From Sialis fuliginosa (lineage: Eukaryota > Arthropoda > Insecta > Megaloptera > Sialidae): a stretch of DNA of 64,000 bases. The stretch is from positions 3,755,001 to 3,819,000 of the forward strand of contig OY540817.1 of the NCBI GenBank assembly GCA_961205875.1, given 5' to 3'. Numbering within the stretch: position 1 is the stretch's first letter; every line of letters starts with the position of its first letter. Positions 23,724 to 34,934 of the stretch are shown here, piece after piece. A model generated the notes under the pieces. That model was not told the origin of the DNA. It saw nothing but the letters and a program-made list of their open reading frames with translations, and did no database searches. A program made the position numbers and the translations under genes.

Positions 23724-24807
23724 ATGGAGTTCCCACATTTAGGAAAGCAGTGTTGTGAATCTTCTTGTAATAAATTGGGTATGTACCTATGTGTTTGTTA
23801 AATAATAAATGTGTTTAAACAATTATATTCTTGTATTATAGATTTCTTACCTGTGAAATGCGACGCCTGTGAACAAATATTTTGGTATGTAATTGGAAAA
23901 ATTTTATGTCTGTTAATATTTTAACTAAATAAAACTGTTTTTTCTTTTCAGTAATGAACATTATTTCTATTCAAATCACAACTGTCCATCATCTTATAAA
24001 AAGGATGTCCAAGTGCCTGCATGCCCTTTGTGCAATGCTTTAGTGCCTGTACCTCGAAACCAATTACCAGATATAGCGGTAGGTGCACATATTGACAACG
24101 ATTGTCAGTCAGATCCTGCAAAAAGTCGTCGGAAAGCATACACCAACAGATGTACAAAGAAAGGCTGTAAAGTGAAAGAGATTGTGCCAATATTGTGTAG
24201 AGAATGTTCGTTAAACTTCTGCTTGAAGCATCGGCATCCCACTGATCATGCTTGTGAGGGAAAAACTGCCGCTTCCAGGCGAAAAGTGGCGTAAGTAATT
24301 AAACTGATTTGATTTGTAACAGAAATATAATATCATTGCTTATTACTTACCTTCATACTATTTTCTACATTAACAGTAGCTAAAAAAATTGTATACGTAC
24401 AGAAAGAAAGTAAAAACATGTTGTTAGTGAGAGTTAAGTCACATTGAATGTAATTGTTTTACAGCGAAGCAGCAATTTCGAGGCAAATGAATAAAACGAA
24501 TAAAGCAATCAGAAATTCACCAGTAAGTTCAAGATCTATTGCTCAAAATCCATTTACATCAGTACAAGGCTCAATGGTAATTATTTTGTACAATTAAACG
24601 TCGTTGAGTACTAATTTTCTAATTTAATAGAGTGAAGATGAAGCATTGGCGAAAGCTCTAGCATTGTCGATGCAAGATCAAGAAGGAATGAGTCAAGAGG
24701 ATGCAGATTTAGCTATAGCACGTTCTCTCCAACAAGCTGAAAACCGACAAGTAGCCGGTACAGCTGGCGGAAGTCGTAACACAAAAGACAGGTGCTCCCT
24801 CTCGTAG
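23724..24807 (+). CDS. ZFAND2: AN1-type zinc finger protein 2 (AIRAP/AIRAPL family)
   Basis: Five exons: 23,724-23,778; 23,842-23,884; 23,952-24,290; 24,465-24,576; 24,631-24,807. All have GT-AG junctions and consistent phase, giving 241 residues. It starts MEFPHLGKQC, as the family does. Two AN1 zinc fingers follow: residues about 10-57 (with DFLPVKCDACEQIFC) and about 100-135 (ending FCLKHRHPTDHAC). Two ubiquitin-interacting motifs lie at about 185-199 (EALAKALALSMQ) and 206-220 (ADLAIARSLQQAE). The C-terminus is CSLS, fitting a CaaX prenylation box, as known for the membrane-anchored AIRAPL (ZFAND2B) branch. Family members associate with the proteasome and p97/VCP and help clear misfolded or stalled ER-translocating proteins, especially under arsenite stress (established for mammals and worm). 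Its tail converges on malate synthase. Confidence 0.95.
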
Positions 24808-25351
24808 CATAATATAGAAACCCAATGCTCACTTGTAAAGGTTTCTGACATGTTGTGATAATTGTTGACAAACACACAGAAAATATAATTACCAAAGTTT
24901 CTTTTAATAATAATCGTCTTCAGAGATTGCCCCTCATGATTAAGGATAGTTAAGTTAAGTGAAGTACCAATATTTGTTATTGTTGTGTATTGTTTTTATG
25001 CACAGCAATTAAACTATTTAAAATTTAAATGAGATTGATATTTTGGTAATTATGTTTGTTAAACAAAGTGTTCAGTAAATATTTGAAACGAATCACGATT
25101 TAATCTTGTTAATTAAATTATGCACTGTGTTAAAATATATTATACCTATATTTATAATTAATTGCATAGTTTGAAAGTCAAACTTATTCATTCAAATAAG
25201 GGAAATATGATACTAACTTACAGTTTTGATAAAATATATATTTACTTTTTATACATCTTATTATTTGTTATAATGATTCTACATTTAAATATAAGAAAAC
25301 AAAAAAAATACAATAAATGATCTGAAAACCTCTCTAGAAGTATATTTCCCC
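24808..25351 (+). other. 3' untranslated/intergenic region after ZFAND2
   Basis: AT-rich. Candidate poly(A) signals are ATTAAA near 25,009 and AATAAA at 25,312-25,317. The end of the transcript cannot be fixed from sequence. Confidence 0.45.
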
Positions 25352-25570
25352 TATTAATATTAAATAGTATAACCCTGAGTTTCACTAAAGTCTGTTATTT
25401 CTAACAGCCTTGTAAATTTCTCAAATAGACCAATCAGAACCCAGCATTCAGAAGTATGCTTCTAAATGCTGGATTCTGATTAGTTCATTTTGTTAGATGT
25501 TCTTATTTGAAAAGAATCTGACGGTTACAGTGATTGTTACAAAGTTAAACATAACCTCAAATAATATACT
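25352..25570 (+). repeat. Dispersed MITE-like repeat between convergent genes
   Basis: It begins ATATTAAATAGTATAACCCT and contains GACCAATCAGAACCCAGCAT and AACATAACCTCAAATAAT. The whole unit reappears inverted at 26,726-26,911, with a core-only copy at 26,080-26,165. No clear terminal inverted repeat. Confidence 0.75.
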
Positions 25571-25641
25571 TCAAAAGAGGTTTTTATATAGTATGTCAAA
25601 TGTGTTGTTGGTTCTTGTAGTGTTTTAAGGATATTAATAAG

Positions 25642-25647
25642 TTTATT
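25642..25647 (-). terminator. Candidate poly(A) signal of malate synthase
   Basis: AATAAA on the minus strand, 27 bp past the stop codon (25,674). It is a canonical hexamer at a plausible distance, although such hexamers are frequent in AT-rich DNA. Confidence 0.4.
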
Positions 25648-25673
25648 AAATATTTGCATGCATTTCTTACCGT

Positions 25674-28600
25674 TTATAAATTACTTTTAAACATTTGAAA
25701 ATCTGTTTGTTGACTTTGTTTAAACATATAATGCTCGTACAGATAAGTGGTTATAAAATCAGGGAAGTCTTTCATTGTAATTAGATCAAAGAATATTTTG
25801 ACTGCTATCAACAATGTTGCTCTGTTTAACTTGGTTCCCATTTCATTTTCTATATTGCGTAAAATATGGTATGTCATTTGTTCTACTAATGATATCGTTA
25901 CGTTGTTTTCGTTATCTTCTATTTTAGCCTATTATAAAAGCATTGCTCTATTATTCCAGTTGTTTAGTTTTATTTATGATTATTATTGGTAATACTTTTA
26001 TAACATTTGTTTTTTTACAAAATTAGGTAAGTAGAACCTCTCTAAAAGTATATTTCCCCTACTACTCATTCCATAATCTAACAACCTTGTAAATTTTCAA
26101 ATAGATTAATCAGAACCCAGTATTCAGAAGTAAACTTCTAAATGCTGGATTCTGATTAAACAAATTATATACGTTTAATGAGATTCTACTGTATAAACTG
26201 TATTTATTATTTTCGCTTTACAGATGTATTGTAGCTTTATTAAGAGTAAGTTATTTGCTATATTTGACACAATGTTGCTACGTTTAAATGAATTTTTAAA
26301 TATTTGTTGTAAATGAATATATTTCATGTTTGATAAAGTTATAGATATTTTTGTGTATACTTTAAAGTAAATAAAAGGTGTTTACATTTGAATAAAATAA
26401 TAGTTTATTTACCTGATGTCTTATCCATTGCCAGATTTGTGAACGAGATATTTCAGCTGTAGCAGAATCTTCAACACTGTTATTAAAGAAATAATGACCA
26501 TTTCCATATAACCAATGATAAATAAACATAATCGATACAATTATATTGTTCTTTAAACCGTTCATTGTTACACCTCCTTTAGGAATTTCTAGTAAATGCG
26601 ATTCAATAATTACAATATCACAAACTTTTCTATTTATTTGATTTGGATTGCTTCCACATTGTTCCTTCCACAACTGAAATATTATTATATTGTAAATGGT
26701 TATGATACAAAATTATATACTTCAATTATTTGAGGTTATGTTTAACTTTGCAACAATCATTGTAACTGTCAGATTTTTTTAAACGGACCAATTAGAATCC
26801 AGGATTTGAAACATACTTCTGAATGCAGGGCTCTGATTGGTCTATTTGAAAATAGACAAGGCTATTAGAAATAACAGATTTTGTGAAACTCAGGTTTATA
26901 CTATTTAATATAAACGATTATAAATAAAGTGACCAGAATTCTAAAACCCTGATGCGGGACACCTCCCTCCCACATACGAAAACGAAAAAATATTTTTAAC
27001 AGAAATAATTTTTTATAAAAATTTCAATACAGTTTTTTTATTTTAGATGAATAAAAGTATATTTTATAGTTTGAATAATCCAAAGACCTTTTTTTTTTTT
27101 AGTTATCAAATTGAAATTCAATTCTTAATTATTTTATAAATAAACAATATGTATACTAAAATATAAAAAAAGGTCTTCAAATTGAGATTTTTTTATTGAT
27201 GTAAATAAAATTATAGTATAATGTTAAAAATGTCTAATCCGGGACGTTTTCCGGAACAATTTGTGATGCGGGACAGGCCACTCAAATCCGGGACTGACCC
27301 GCACAATCCGGGACGTCTGGTCACTTTAATTATAAACCAAATATATAGTTTATAGTTTTATTTGATGTAAAATGAGTTCAATAACACAAGAGAGTAAACA
27401 TACTTTTAGAGAGATTTGTATACATTTGGAGAGGTTAATTATGTTTTACCTTATTTATATATGGTACAAGTGTTATATCATACACCATAAAGCCATCAAC
27501 GCCTTCGATAATTTCTTTTTTTTTGGCATCCACGATTTTCATAATATCTGAACTGAAAACAAATATCAACAAAAAGTGAGGTTAAGTTAGGAAACCTTTG
27601 AGAAATACATACTGATTTCGAACAATTCCAGCTGCCATTCCACCTGTGGCATGGGCGCTTCTTGAGTGACATGTTCGGATAACTAACTGCATGTATTTCT
27701 TTAAAAACGTCTTATCCATATTAACATACTTACTTCTATCCGGAATAAGAAATTTCTTGTCGTTACCTGAACATATTAAGTAAAATAAAAAATTTATTAG
27801 ATAAATGCGTTTTTTTTAAATTTATTTACTGCCTAGCTATTTTGAGTGATATGATGATTATATATATCTAATATACTATGTTTGAGTTTTTGGTGGAAGT
27901 TTCATCAAAATCGGTTCAGTAGTTTTAATGTAAAATTAATTACCAAATTTACAAATTATCGAAGCAGCGTAATCCCAAATACCACAATTTAACCCCAGCG
28001 AGTGTTTGCGTAATTCATATAAAATTTCATCCATTTCGAAAGATGCAAATATGTTCTCAATTAAAACACACGCCTTTATCGTTTCTTGCGGGATATTCAA
28101 ACGGTTTTGCGTCCAAACGAATATGTTATTCCATAATTTGGCTTCTTCCGCAGATTCGACTTTTGAAAGATAAAAAAACGGGCCACTTTTATTTTCGGCT
28201 AATATTTTTCCATTGTGGAAAACCAATATTGTAAAATCAAACAATGGACCTGGTATCATTTGTCCTCTTATCTAAAAATAAAAAAAGATATTATTATTTG
28301 AGACTTTTCGTAGCATATTCCGTTACCATAAAATTATTTTCAATCATATTCCATGCTCTAGGCCGTAACATTAGAATTGGGGCTGATGTTATAACAGGAA
28401 CACCAGGTAACTCGTTATGTACTGCTTTGTAAACGTTATACAAACCATCGATTTGATTCTTCCAACTCGGACAATGCCCATCATCGAAGTCAACCTTAAA
28501 ATAGTATTTAACAAATAAATTCAGAGATTAAATTAAATTAATATGACTAACCTACCTGTATACCCTGGACGTTTGCATTTAGAGCATCTGTAAAATGCTT

Positions 28601-28993
28601 TAAATTTGTTGGAGATACGTCACCTAAATCTAAACGTCGATTAATAAGTCTTTCCGGAACAGGAGATATTTTCCAGCTCTTATCTGAACGTTCGGCTGAC
28701 TTTTTAAATGATAATGAAAAATCTGGGTTTTGTAATAGACATTTTCTAAGTAATCTAGCTTGATAAATCTATAATATTGCACAGATTTTTAGTTTTACTC
28801 GCATTTTAACAAATACCAATAAATAAAGTTAACTTCTTCTGACCTTATCAATATTTTCATGGAACTCATCATATGCTTCAATAATGAAGTTAAATAGTTC
28901 TTTTGTAAATAATACATGTATTGCTGGTGCAGATGATTTTGGAAGTGGTTTATACGTTATATTTTTATTTAAAACACTGGTATTAAAAATCAT
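25674..28993 (-). CDS. Malate synthase, complete eight-exon gene
   Basis: Exons (5'-3', minus): 28,993-28,844; 28,768-28,556; 28,494-28,327; 28,271-27,944; 27,766-27,613; 27,552-27,450; 26,673-26,413; 25,928-25,674. All phases agree, giving 543 residues, the usual size of A-type malate synthase (about 530-560). The enzyme condenses acetyl-CoA with glyoxylate to malate in the glyoxylate cycle. Motifs in order: VDFDDGHCPSWKN (122-134), RPRAW (165-169), GPFFYLSKVES (207-217), HSLGLNCGIWDY (267-278), HSRSAHATGGMAA, EDSATAEISR (440-449). Counterparts of the catalytic Arg (R167), Mg ligands (E249 and D277, spaced 28 as in the family) and catalytic Asp (D441) are present. The C-terminal SNL could act as a PTS1 peroxisomal signal. 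The first donor is GTCAGA, the weakest junction. Introns rule out simple bacterial contamination. No isocitrate lyase is in the window. Confidence 0.95.
26726..26911 (-). repeat. Inverted copy of the 25.4-kb repeat, malate synthase intron
   Basis: Reverse complement of 25,352-25,570, with TGAAACTCAGGTTTATACTA at its right edge. It lies in the intron between exons 6 and 7, so the two copies flank exons 7 and 8 in opposite orientation. Confidence 0.75.
26925..27328. mobile_element. hAT-like element in malate synthase intron 6
   Basis: Perfect 8-bp duplication ATTATAAA (26,917-26,924 and 27,329-27,336). Ends TAAAGTGACCAGA and TCTGGTCACTTTA are inverse. Inside are GGGACA/CGGGAC repeats. It shares its GTGACCAG terminus with the element at 54,685-54,952. 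It ends 122 bp from exon 6 and leaves the splice sites intact. Confidence 0.9.
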
Positions 28994-29051
28994 ATTAAAA
29001 TTTTCAGTACTTTTGTATGTAATAAAAAATATTTAATTTTTAAATTCTAGA
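28994..29051. promoter_or_regulatory. Interval upstream of malate synthase start
   Basis: Only 58 bp separate the malate synthase ATG from a plus-strand ATG at 29,052. A plus-strand acceptor-like sequence (TTTTTAAATTCTAG) lies immediately before the latter. The malate synthase promoter must overlap this interval and the transposon beyond, unless a non-coding 5' exon exists upstream. Confidence 0.35.
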
Positions 29052-29109
29052 ATGGAGTTGTCTACTACTAGTCCAAGTAAATTAGATATTTTAGAAGAAC
29101 AAATTCATA
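29052..29109 (+). other. Possible exon fragment cut by a transposon
   Basis: ATGGAGTTGTCTACTACTAG opens a frame reading MELSTTSPSKLDILEEQIH, preceded by an acceptor-like AG. It is interrupted at a TA by the 2.8-kb element (29,110-31,958). Across the rejoined site only nine further codons follow before a stop. I do not recognise it. It could be a remnant exon of a plus-strand neighbour or chance. Confidence 0.25.
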
Positions 29110-31958
29110 AAGTTTTGATACTTTGTCCACGAACTCTTATGCCCGGTATTATAAAGGACCTAACAAAATTTGTTAGCTAGCAATTACATTCATATGGGGT
29201 ATTAATACTGTACTAGTATCTATGGATTAGTTATGGAATTTAGAGCAGTGACACTTCAATTAATTGTAACACAGTTGGCATCTTTGACCGTACAAAATAA
29301 TTTTCATAACATCACCACTGTTTTAATACCGTTTGTATTTACCTTCAACGCGTGCGCGAAACTTGTCAAAGTCATCAACAAACTCCAAAAGAACTGTCAT
29401 ATATGTTTGATACCTCAGTTGAAAGTGTTTGTTAGCTAACAAATTTGTTAGGTCCTTTATGATACCGGACATTAGTAGGGTTTGAAATAAGAGCCCGAAA
29501 AGTTCCCACCTAAATCGTGGATGGAACATCCCCTTTCACGTAAAAAACTACCCCCGGAATGAAATTTATTCCAGTTTTTCCCATTTTTCATCCGAACCGC
29601 TGTTCGGAGAAAAAAATATTACAGGAATTAAAGATTCTACATAAAATTCTACGTAAAAAATGTCAGGTTCACTATTTGGTTAATTCCCAGCCTACTCTCG
29701 CAATCGTTGCTCAAAGTGAAGGGTAGTTTTGGGAACGCAGCGAAAAATCGGCGTAACAATAGTTTTCAACATACATATTTCGAAAACGGCTGATTTTACG
29801 TAAAAAATGATTATGATAAAAATTATAGAACTTAATCTTCTCTATGAGATCCATGCACCACGAACTTTTTTCAAACGTTTTTCATTGATTTTTTTGCTCT
29901 TTTTCACAAACGTACATTCCATATTTTGAGCTCTTTTCCATACAACCCATTGAGTACAGCTTTTAACAAACTTTAATTTAGTGGTTTACCCTCGTAAGTC
30001 TATTCCACTAAGTTTTGTATATTTTTATTGATTTTATTTATAAATTTGACATTTACGCGTGAGTTGTAGATAACCATATTTCCACAAAAAAACAGCTGTC
30101 ACCTATGACTATGGCTGCCACAATTTATTCTAAGTACCACGTGACCAAGTAAATATTTATTCCTTGCAAAAAGATGGGAATAAATTTAATGGTATAATAT
30201 AGTGATATTTATAGTGAATTTGTTATTTTTATTCCGTTTTTAGTAATTTTTTGTTCCAAATGTTGATCTAGTCGACATCAGAAAGAGAAGAACTTATCTG
30301 TAGCAAGTGAAACAACAATACTATTTTTACTACCTAGTACTGTCGCTATTTATTCATCGAGTAAACTTATCTGCCTTTTATAATACCGGCCCTAAGTTTT
30401 GTATATTTTTATTGATTTTATGTTGGCTTCTTGGATTAATTCCTCTTCGGTTGACGAATTTAGACAACCTTCTCTATGGTAGTTGAAATACATAGTTAAG
30501 CAGCGCAAACCAATTTTAATATAGCCGCATCGTTTCCAGCAACCCACTTGACAGTTCTGGTTTAAAATTTTGAAGATGTAAGGTAGACATTGTGCCTCTG
30601 TAGTGAAAATAAATGATAAAATGTTGTTCGTTTTCATTTTAACCCCATTTTGTAGCACCTATGATAACTGTCTGTCAAGATTTAGTTTGGTAAAATACCC
30701 AATAGGAATGTGGTTGATAAACTGCATATATCGATGAGATAAAATTATAGCATGTTTCTAATGGACAACCAACTTATGAAACGAACTAATTTTTTGTGGA
30801 TTTAAATATATTTCCTTTCGTGAACCTTTCTACAATATTTTTCTTCCGAACCGTCATTCGAAGAAAAAAATATAGCAAGAATTAAAGATTCTATATAAAA
30901 TTCTGCGTACAAAATGTCATATGTTCTATTCGGCTAATCCTCAGCCTACTCTCGCAATTGAAACTCTAAGTGAAGGGTAGTTTTGAAAACGAAGCGAAAA
31001 ATCTGCATAGCATGATTTTTCACCGTAAATATTTTCGTAACGGTGAACTTAACGTAAAAAATTATTATTATGAAAATTATAGAACTGAATCTCTTCTATG
31101 AGATTCATGTGCTACGATTTTTATTTCAAACGTTTTTCATTGATTTTTTGGCTTTTTTTTACAAATGCACATTGTACACTCCATTTTTTTTACAAAATAT
31201 AATACAATTTAAACAAACGATGCGTCCTTTTGAGATATTTTGAAAAAATACTGATTTTGAGGTACTACCTCCTTACCTTCCACACGATTTTGATGATTTT
31301 TATATGGGATCATCTACTAGTCAGAACCAACAAAGAAAGTTTCATTAAAATCGGTCCAGTGGTTTATGAGTTAAGCGTGCGACAAAAATTCAGGGGACAG
31401 GCACACATACACATACGCACACACATAGACAACATATTTTACCATATTTTGATGATAATTTTTACTACAAAATCTTCTCCATGTAAATTAATAGAATGCG
31501 CGTTTGTGAAAAATGGGCAAAAAAATCAATGAAAAATATTCGTGGTGCATGGATCTCATAGAGAAGATTAAGTTCTATAATTTTTATCATAATCATTTTT
31601 TACGTAAAATCAGCCGTTTTCGAAATATGTATGTTGAAAACTATTGTTACGCCGATTTTTCGCTGCGTTCCCAAAACTACCCTTCACTTTGAGCAACGAT
31701 TGCGAGAGTAGGCTGGGAATTAACCGAATAGTGCACATGACATTTTTTACGTAGAATTTTATGTAGAATCTTTAATTCCTGTAATATTTTTTTCTCCGAA
31801 CAGCGGTTCGGATGAAAAATGGGAAAAACTGGAATAAATTTCATTCCGGGGGTAGTTTTTTACGTGAAAGGGGATGTTCCATCCACGATTTAGGTGGGAA
31901 CTTTTCGGGCTCTTATTCCGAACCTTACTGAGAGTTCGTGGACAAAGTATCAAAACTT
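29110..31958. mobile_element. Fold-back element, 2.85 kb, TA-flanked
   Basis: Long arms: AAGTTTTGATACTTTGTCCA at 29,110 returns inverted at 31,939-31,958, and TCGTGGATGGAACATCCCCT, CCCAGCCTACTCTCGCAATC and GAGATCCATGCACCACGAAC pair with complements at 31,890, 31,700 and 31,545. Arms total about 450 bp apart from the nested insertion at 29,140-29,471. A diverged extra copy of the arm sits inside at 30,830-31,170, followed by a family-A relative (31,195-31,420). No transposase frame. It lies directly upstream of malate synthase. Confidence 0.85.
29140..29471. mobile_element. PIF/Harbinger-like (Tourist-type) MITE
   Basis: TTA | TGCCCGGTATTATAAAGGAC ... GTCCTTTATGATACCGGACA | TTA. Three-base TWA duplications are characteristic of PIF/Harbinger. 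It is nested in the left arm of the larger fold-back element, whose right arm lacks it. Family copies: 36,962-37,249, 49,409-51,433 and, diverged, 54,627 onward. Confidence 0.8.
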
Positions 31959-32360
31959 TATAATTTTTTTCTTCTATTTGGCGAATTTTAATCTAAATAT
32001 CGTGGACTATTATACAAAATAAATATTTGTCTATGACTTGACCTTTGTATTAACAATAAGATAAGAATTTGTATGAAAGTAATAAATGGACTGTAATGTT
32101 TTATACAAGTTTTAAGGCTTCCGTGGTGATCTGGATATGGATCTTGGTTTCTGGGTGTAAGCTGCGTCGATTTGGTCGTGCAATGTTTTATTTGGTTAAT
32201 GTTTTGAGATAATGCAAAGGTAAAATAACATGAGTTTTTGCAATGTATTAATAGAATTGTTAAGTTTTATCAACTAAATCCGTTGCTAAAAATTAAAATA
32301 CGATTTGTAATATGTACCCAAGGTTATTATATGTATAATACATATAATAACCTTGATATG
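31959..32360. repeat. AT-rich spacer with a truncated palindromic-family copy
   Basis: At 32,106-32,175, AAGGCTTCCGTGGTGATCTG and GTTTCTGGGTGTAAGCTGCG are a one-armed, diverged copy of the 10,173/60,591 family. A short perfect palindrome around ATATGTATAATACATAT lies at 32,328-32,345. Confidence 0.6.
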
Positions 32361-32707
32361 CAAGGTTAGTATATGTATAGGTTGCCTCATAACTTTTTGA
32401 CCAATCAGCGGCTGCGTGTGATGACGTCACCCTGAGGAACCTTTAAACGTAGTTTCATATATTAAGTTTTTTTTCAAATTATTTCGAATTTTTGGATATT
32501 TGTATTTAAAAAAAGTAAATATTATTGTTTATTACAGAAGTACAAATTATTACATATAATATTTCTTCATAAAAACTTTAAAATGATGTCAGAAATCAAT
32601 GCTTAAAGAAAATACATTTATTGGTTACACATAAAAAAACACTTGTTTAAAACTATAATTTATAATAATAAAATAATAAAAATTTAGATTTAAAACTCAG
32701 TACACTA

Positions 32708-34934
32708 CCCAGTAATCAAAAAAGTAATCAAACAGAATGAAATACCATTCTGTTTTATTCCGGAATCTGAATTCCATTTTTTGTATTAATACGGAATGAG
32801 AAATCAAACTAACCGAACTAAAACGAATATTACCGGATTCAGGAAATACGATACAAATATAAGTCTATGGATGCAAATGACGCGGGTACACATATAAGTC
32901 TATGGGTGTAATTGACGCGTGATAAAATTAATATTTATTTAAATAATTTCACCTGAAATTTATTTTATACAATAAATACACATTCAATATAATATTTTAC
33001 AAAAAAACAACAATAAATAAATAATATTCACATCATTTAATACATATATTGACATTTTTTTATAGGTTATGTAAACAAGGATAGATATATTAGCATTGAT
33101 ATATCGATCATGCGTGCAAAACAAAAATTAGTGGTTTTTAAACTGTTTTTACTTGTAAATTATATAAAAATAAGTTGAAATGATACCTAATATTTAATTT
33201 GGTACTGTTTTGTGCTTTGAAATAGTCATGCGCAATTAATCATATTTTAATACTGCGATCAACTGATTTTTTAGTAAGCTTTTTTTTCTTAAAATTTTTC
33301 TGTTAACAATTTAGTAAAAATAATACTTAGACGTTCGGTAAATACGGAGTGTATGGGTGTCCCCTGTCAGAATTGTTAAAAATTACGTATATAGTAATTT
33401 AGAATAGTTTATGCGCATGCATGACTAGAACATTTTTACATTCATGTTTATTTTAATTGATAAAATTATTTTAAAACAGTTCGTTGTGGCGGAGATTGAT
33501 TCTCCGTTTTTAACCTAACCGAACCTAAAAAAAACTAATCAACTCTAACCAAGGACAGTTAACATGTATATTATTAGAGCATCAACTCTATTCTGAATAA
33601 TTATTTACGTGATTATTGATAAATCTGACAGTGGACACCCATACACTCCGTATTAGCCAGACATTCAAGTTACATTAATAGTTTCAAGATATATAACGTT
33701 TTTTTGTCCTTAAAATTATCACTTTCACAGACGGCACCTGTTCGTTTCACTAGTTAAAGGTTAATAATTAATCTTGGAATACGCTCGATGTACTCTTTTT
33801 CGCTCTCAAACTACTGGACTCCGTCAAAAATTCAACTGACATTCTTCATGTATTATTAATATCTAAATTTCAATAATCACTTCTTATTTTCTTTGTCAGA
33901 TTGGAAACTAAAAAAACATTTATTTGTTGAAAATTAATTATCTAAATAAAATTATGTACATATTATTGTTATAAAAAATTCCATAGCCCTTTACCTTTTA
34001 TAATATATTGAAAATAAGAGAGATATCTTCATTTTTCTTGTATTCGAAAGTTCTGTAATAGTCAATCATAACCAATTAGAACGGAATATTTCAATTTTCA
34101 AACTTCTGTGACCACAGTTTCCAGTTTCTCGCCACATTTTTGTCGAAACTTTAGTTCAATATAGTTTTAAAATCGAGTAAACTCATAATTATTTTTTAAC
34201 ACTATTTACAGAGTATAATACGTGTCGACATTAAGTAATTGCGTCATTTTAAGAAAAAAAAAAAAAAAAAAAATGGCGTCTTCAATTGTATCAATGTTGT
34301 ACTCGTTCTCTATTACCTCTTATATGCCAAACGACTCAAATTTTATCATGTCATCCCCGTGATATAATAAAAAAAGGTGATGTAAACTATTAAATTAACG
34401 TTCAAATGCTACGTTTTGAAAATTACAATGATAATATCTAATTTTTATAGTAACTGAATCTTTCGTCATAAACCGTATTCATTTAGTGCTGACATTCAGT
34501 AAACTGAATTTGTTTAATTACGATTCAGTTCCAAAAAACGTATTAAAACGAACATAGTTGAGAACCATAATGATCCGTATTCGAAACCTCCAATCTGAAT
34601 TCCTTAAAACATAATAAACCGGATTCAAAACACCGAACGTAATAATACGTATTGAATATTTTCAAACTGAATGTCGTTTACCGGAACGATACGGATTCAA
34701 CGTAATCATTCGAACTAAATCGGAATCAAAATTTACAGTTAAAAGAAAGGTTGGCAATGTGTATTGGTAAATTGTATCATGGATTGGTAGTACTGCAAAC
34801 ATCTTCAGACCGCTTGATCGTATTAAATCATAATTAAACAGATTGACATTATTACATTTGATTACGGAATTTAACAGATTCCGGAATGAAACGTCAAAAT
34901 ATGATTCTGTTTGATTACTTTTTCGATTACTGGG
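32708..34934. mobile_element. Nested 2.2-kb element with long inverted ends
   Basis: CCCAGTAATCAAAAAAGTAA followed by TCAAACAGAATG at the left pairs with TTCTGTTTGATTACTTTTTC and GATTACTGGG at the right. The subterminal regions are rich in variants of CGGAATC/ACCGGA (32,755-32,840 and 34,580-34,740). No clear target duplication, no coding frame. Confidence 0.7.
33325..33670. mobile_element. Third-level nested MITE, 346 bp
   Basis: The arms share AATACGGAGTGTATGGGTGT (33,340) and its reverse complement ACACCCATACACTCCGTATT (33,635), with about 37 bp of matching ends. Located within the 32,708-34,934 element. Confidence 0.75.

Noticed and set aside
23948-24190. 80-codon minus-strand frame
   Set aside because: Antisense shadow of ZFAND2 exon 3.
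28043-28432. Two plus-strand frames of 62-63 codons
   Set aside because: Antisense shadows of malate synthase exons 3 and 4.
34252-34274. A-run of about 20 bases suggesting a retroposed cDNA or LINE tail
   Set aside because: No upstream coding remnant or target duplication was found; it lies inside the nested element at 32,708-34,934.
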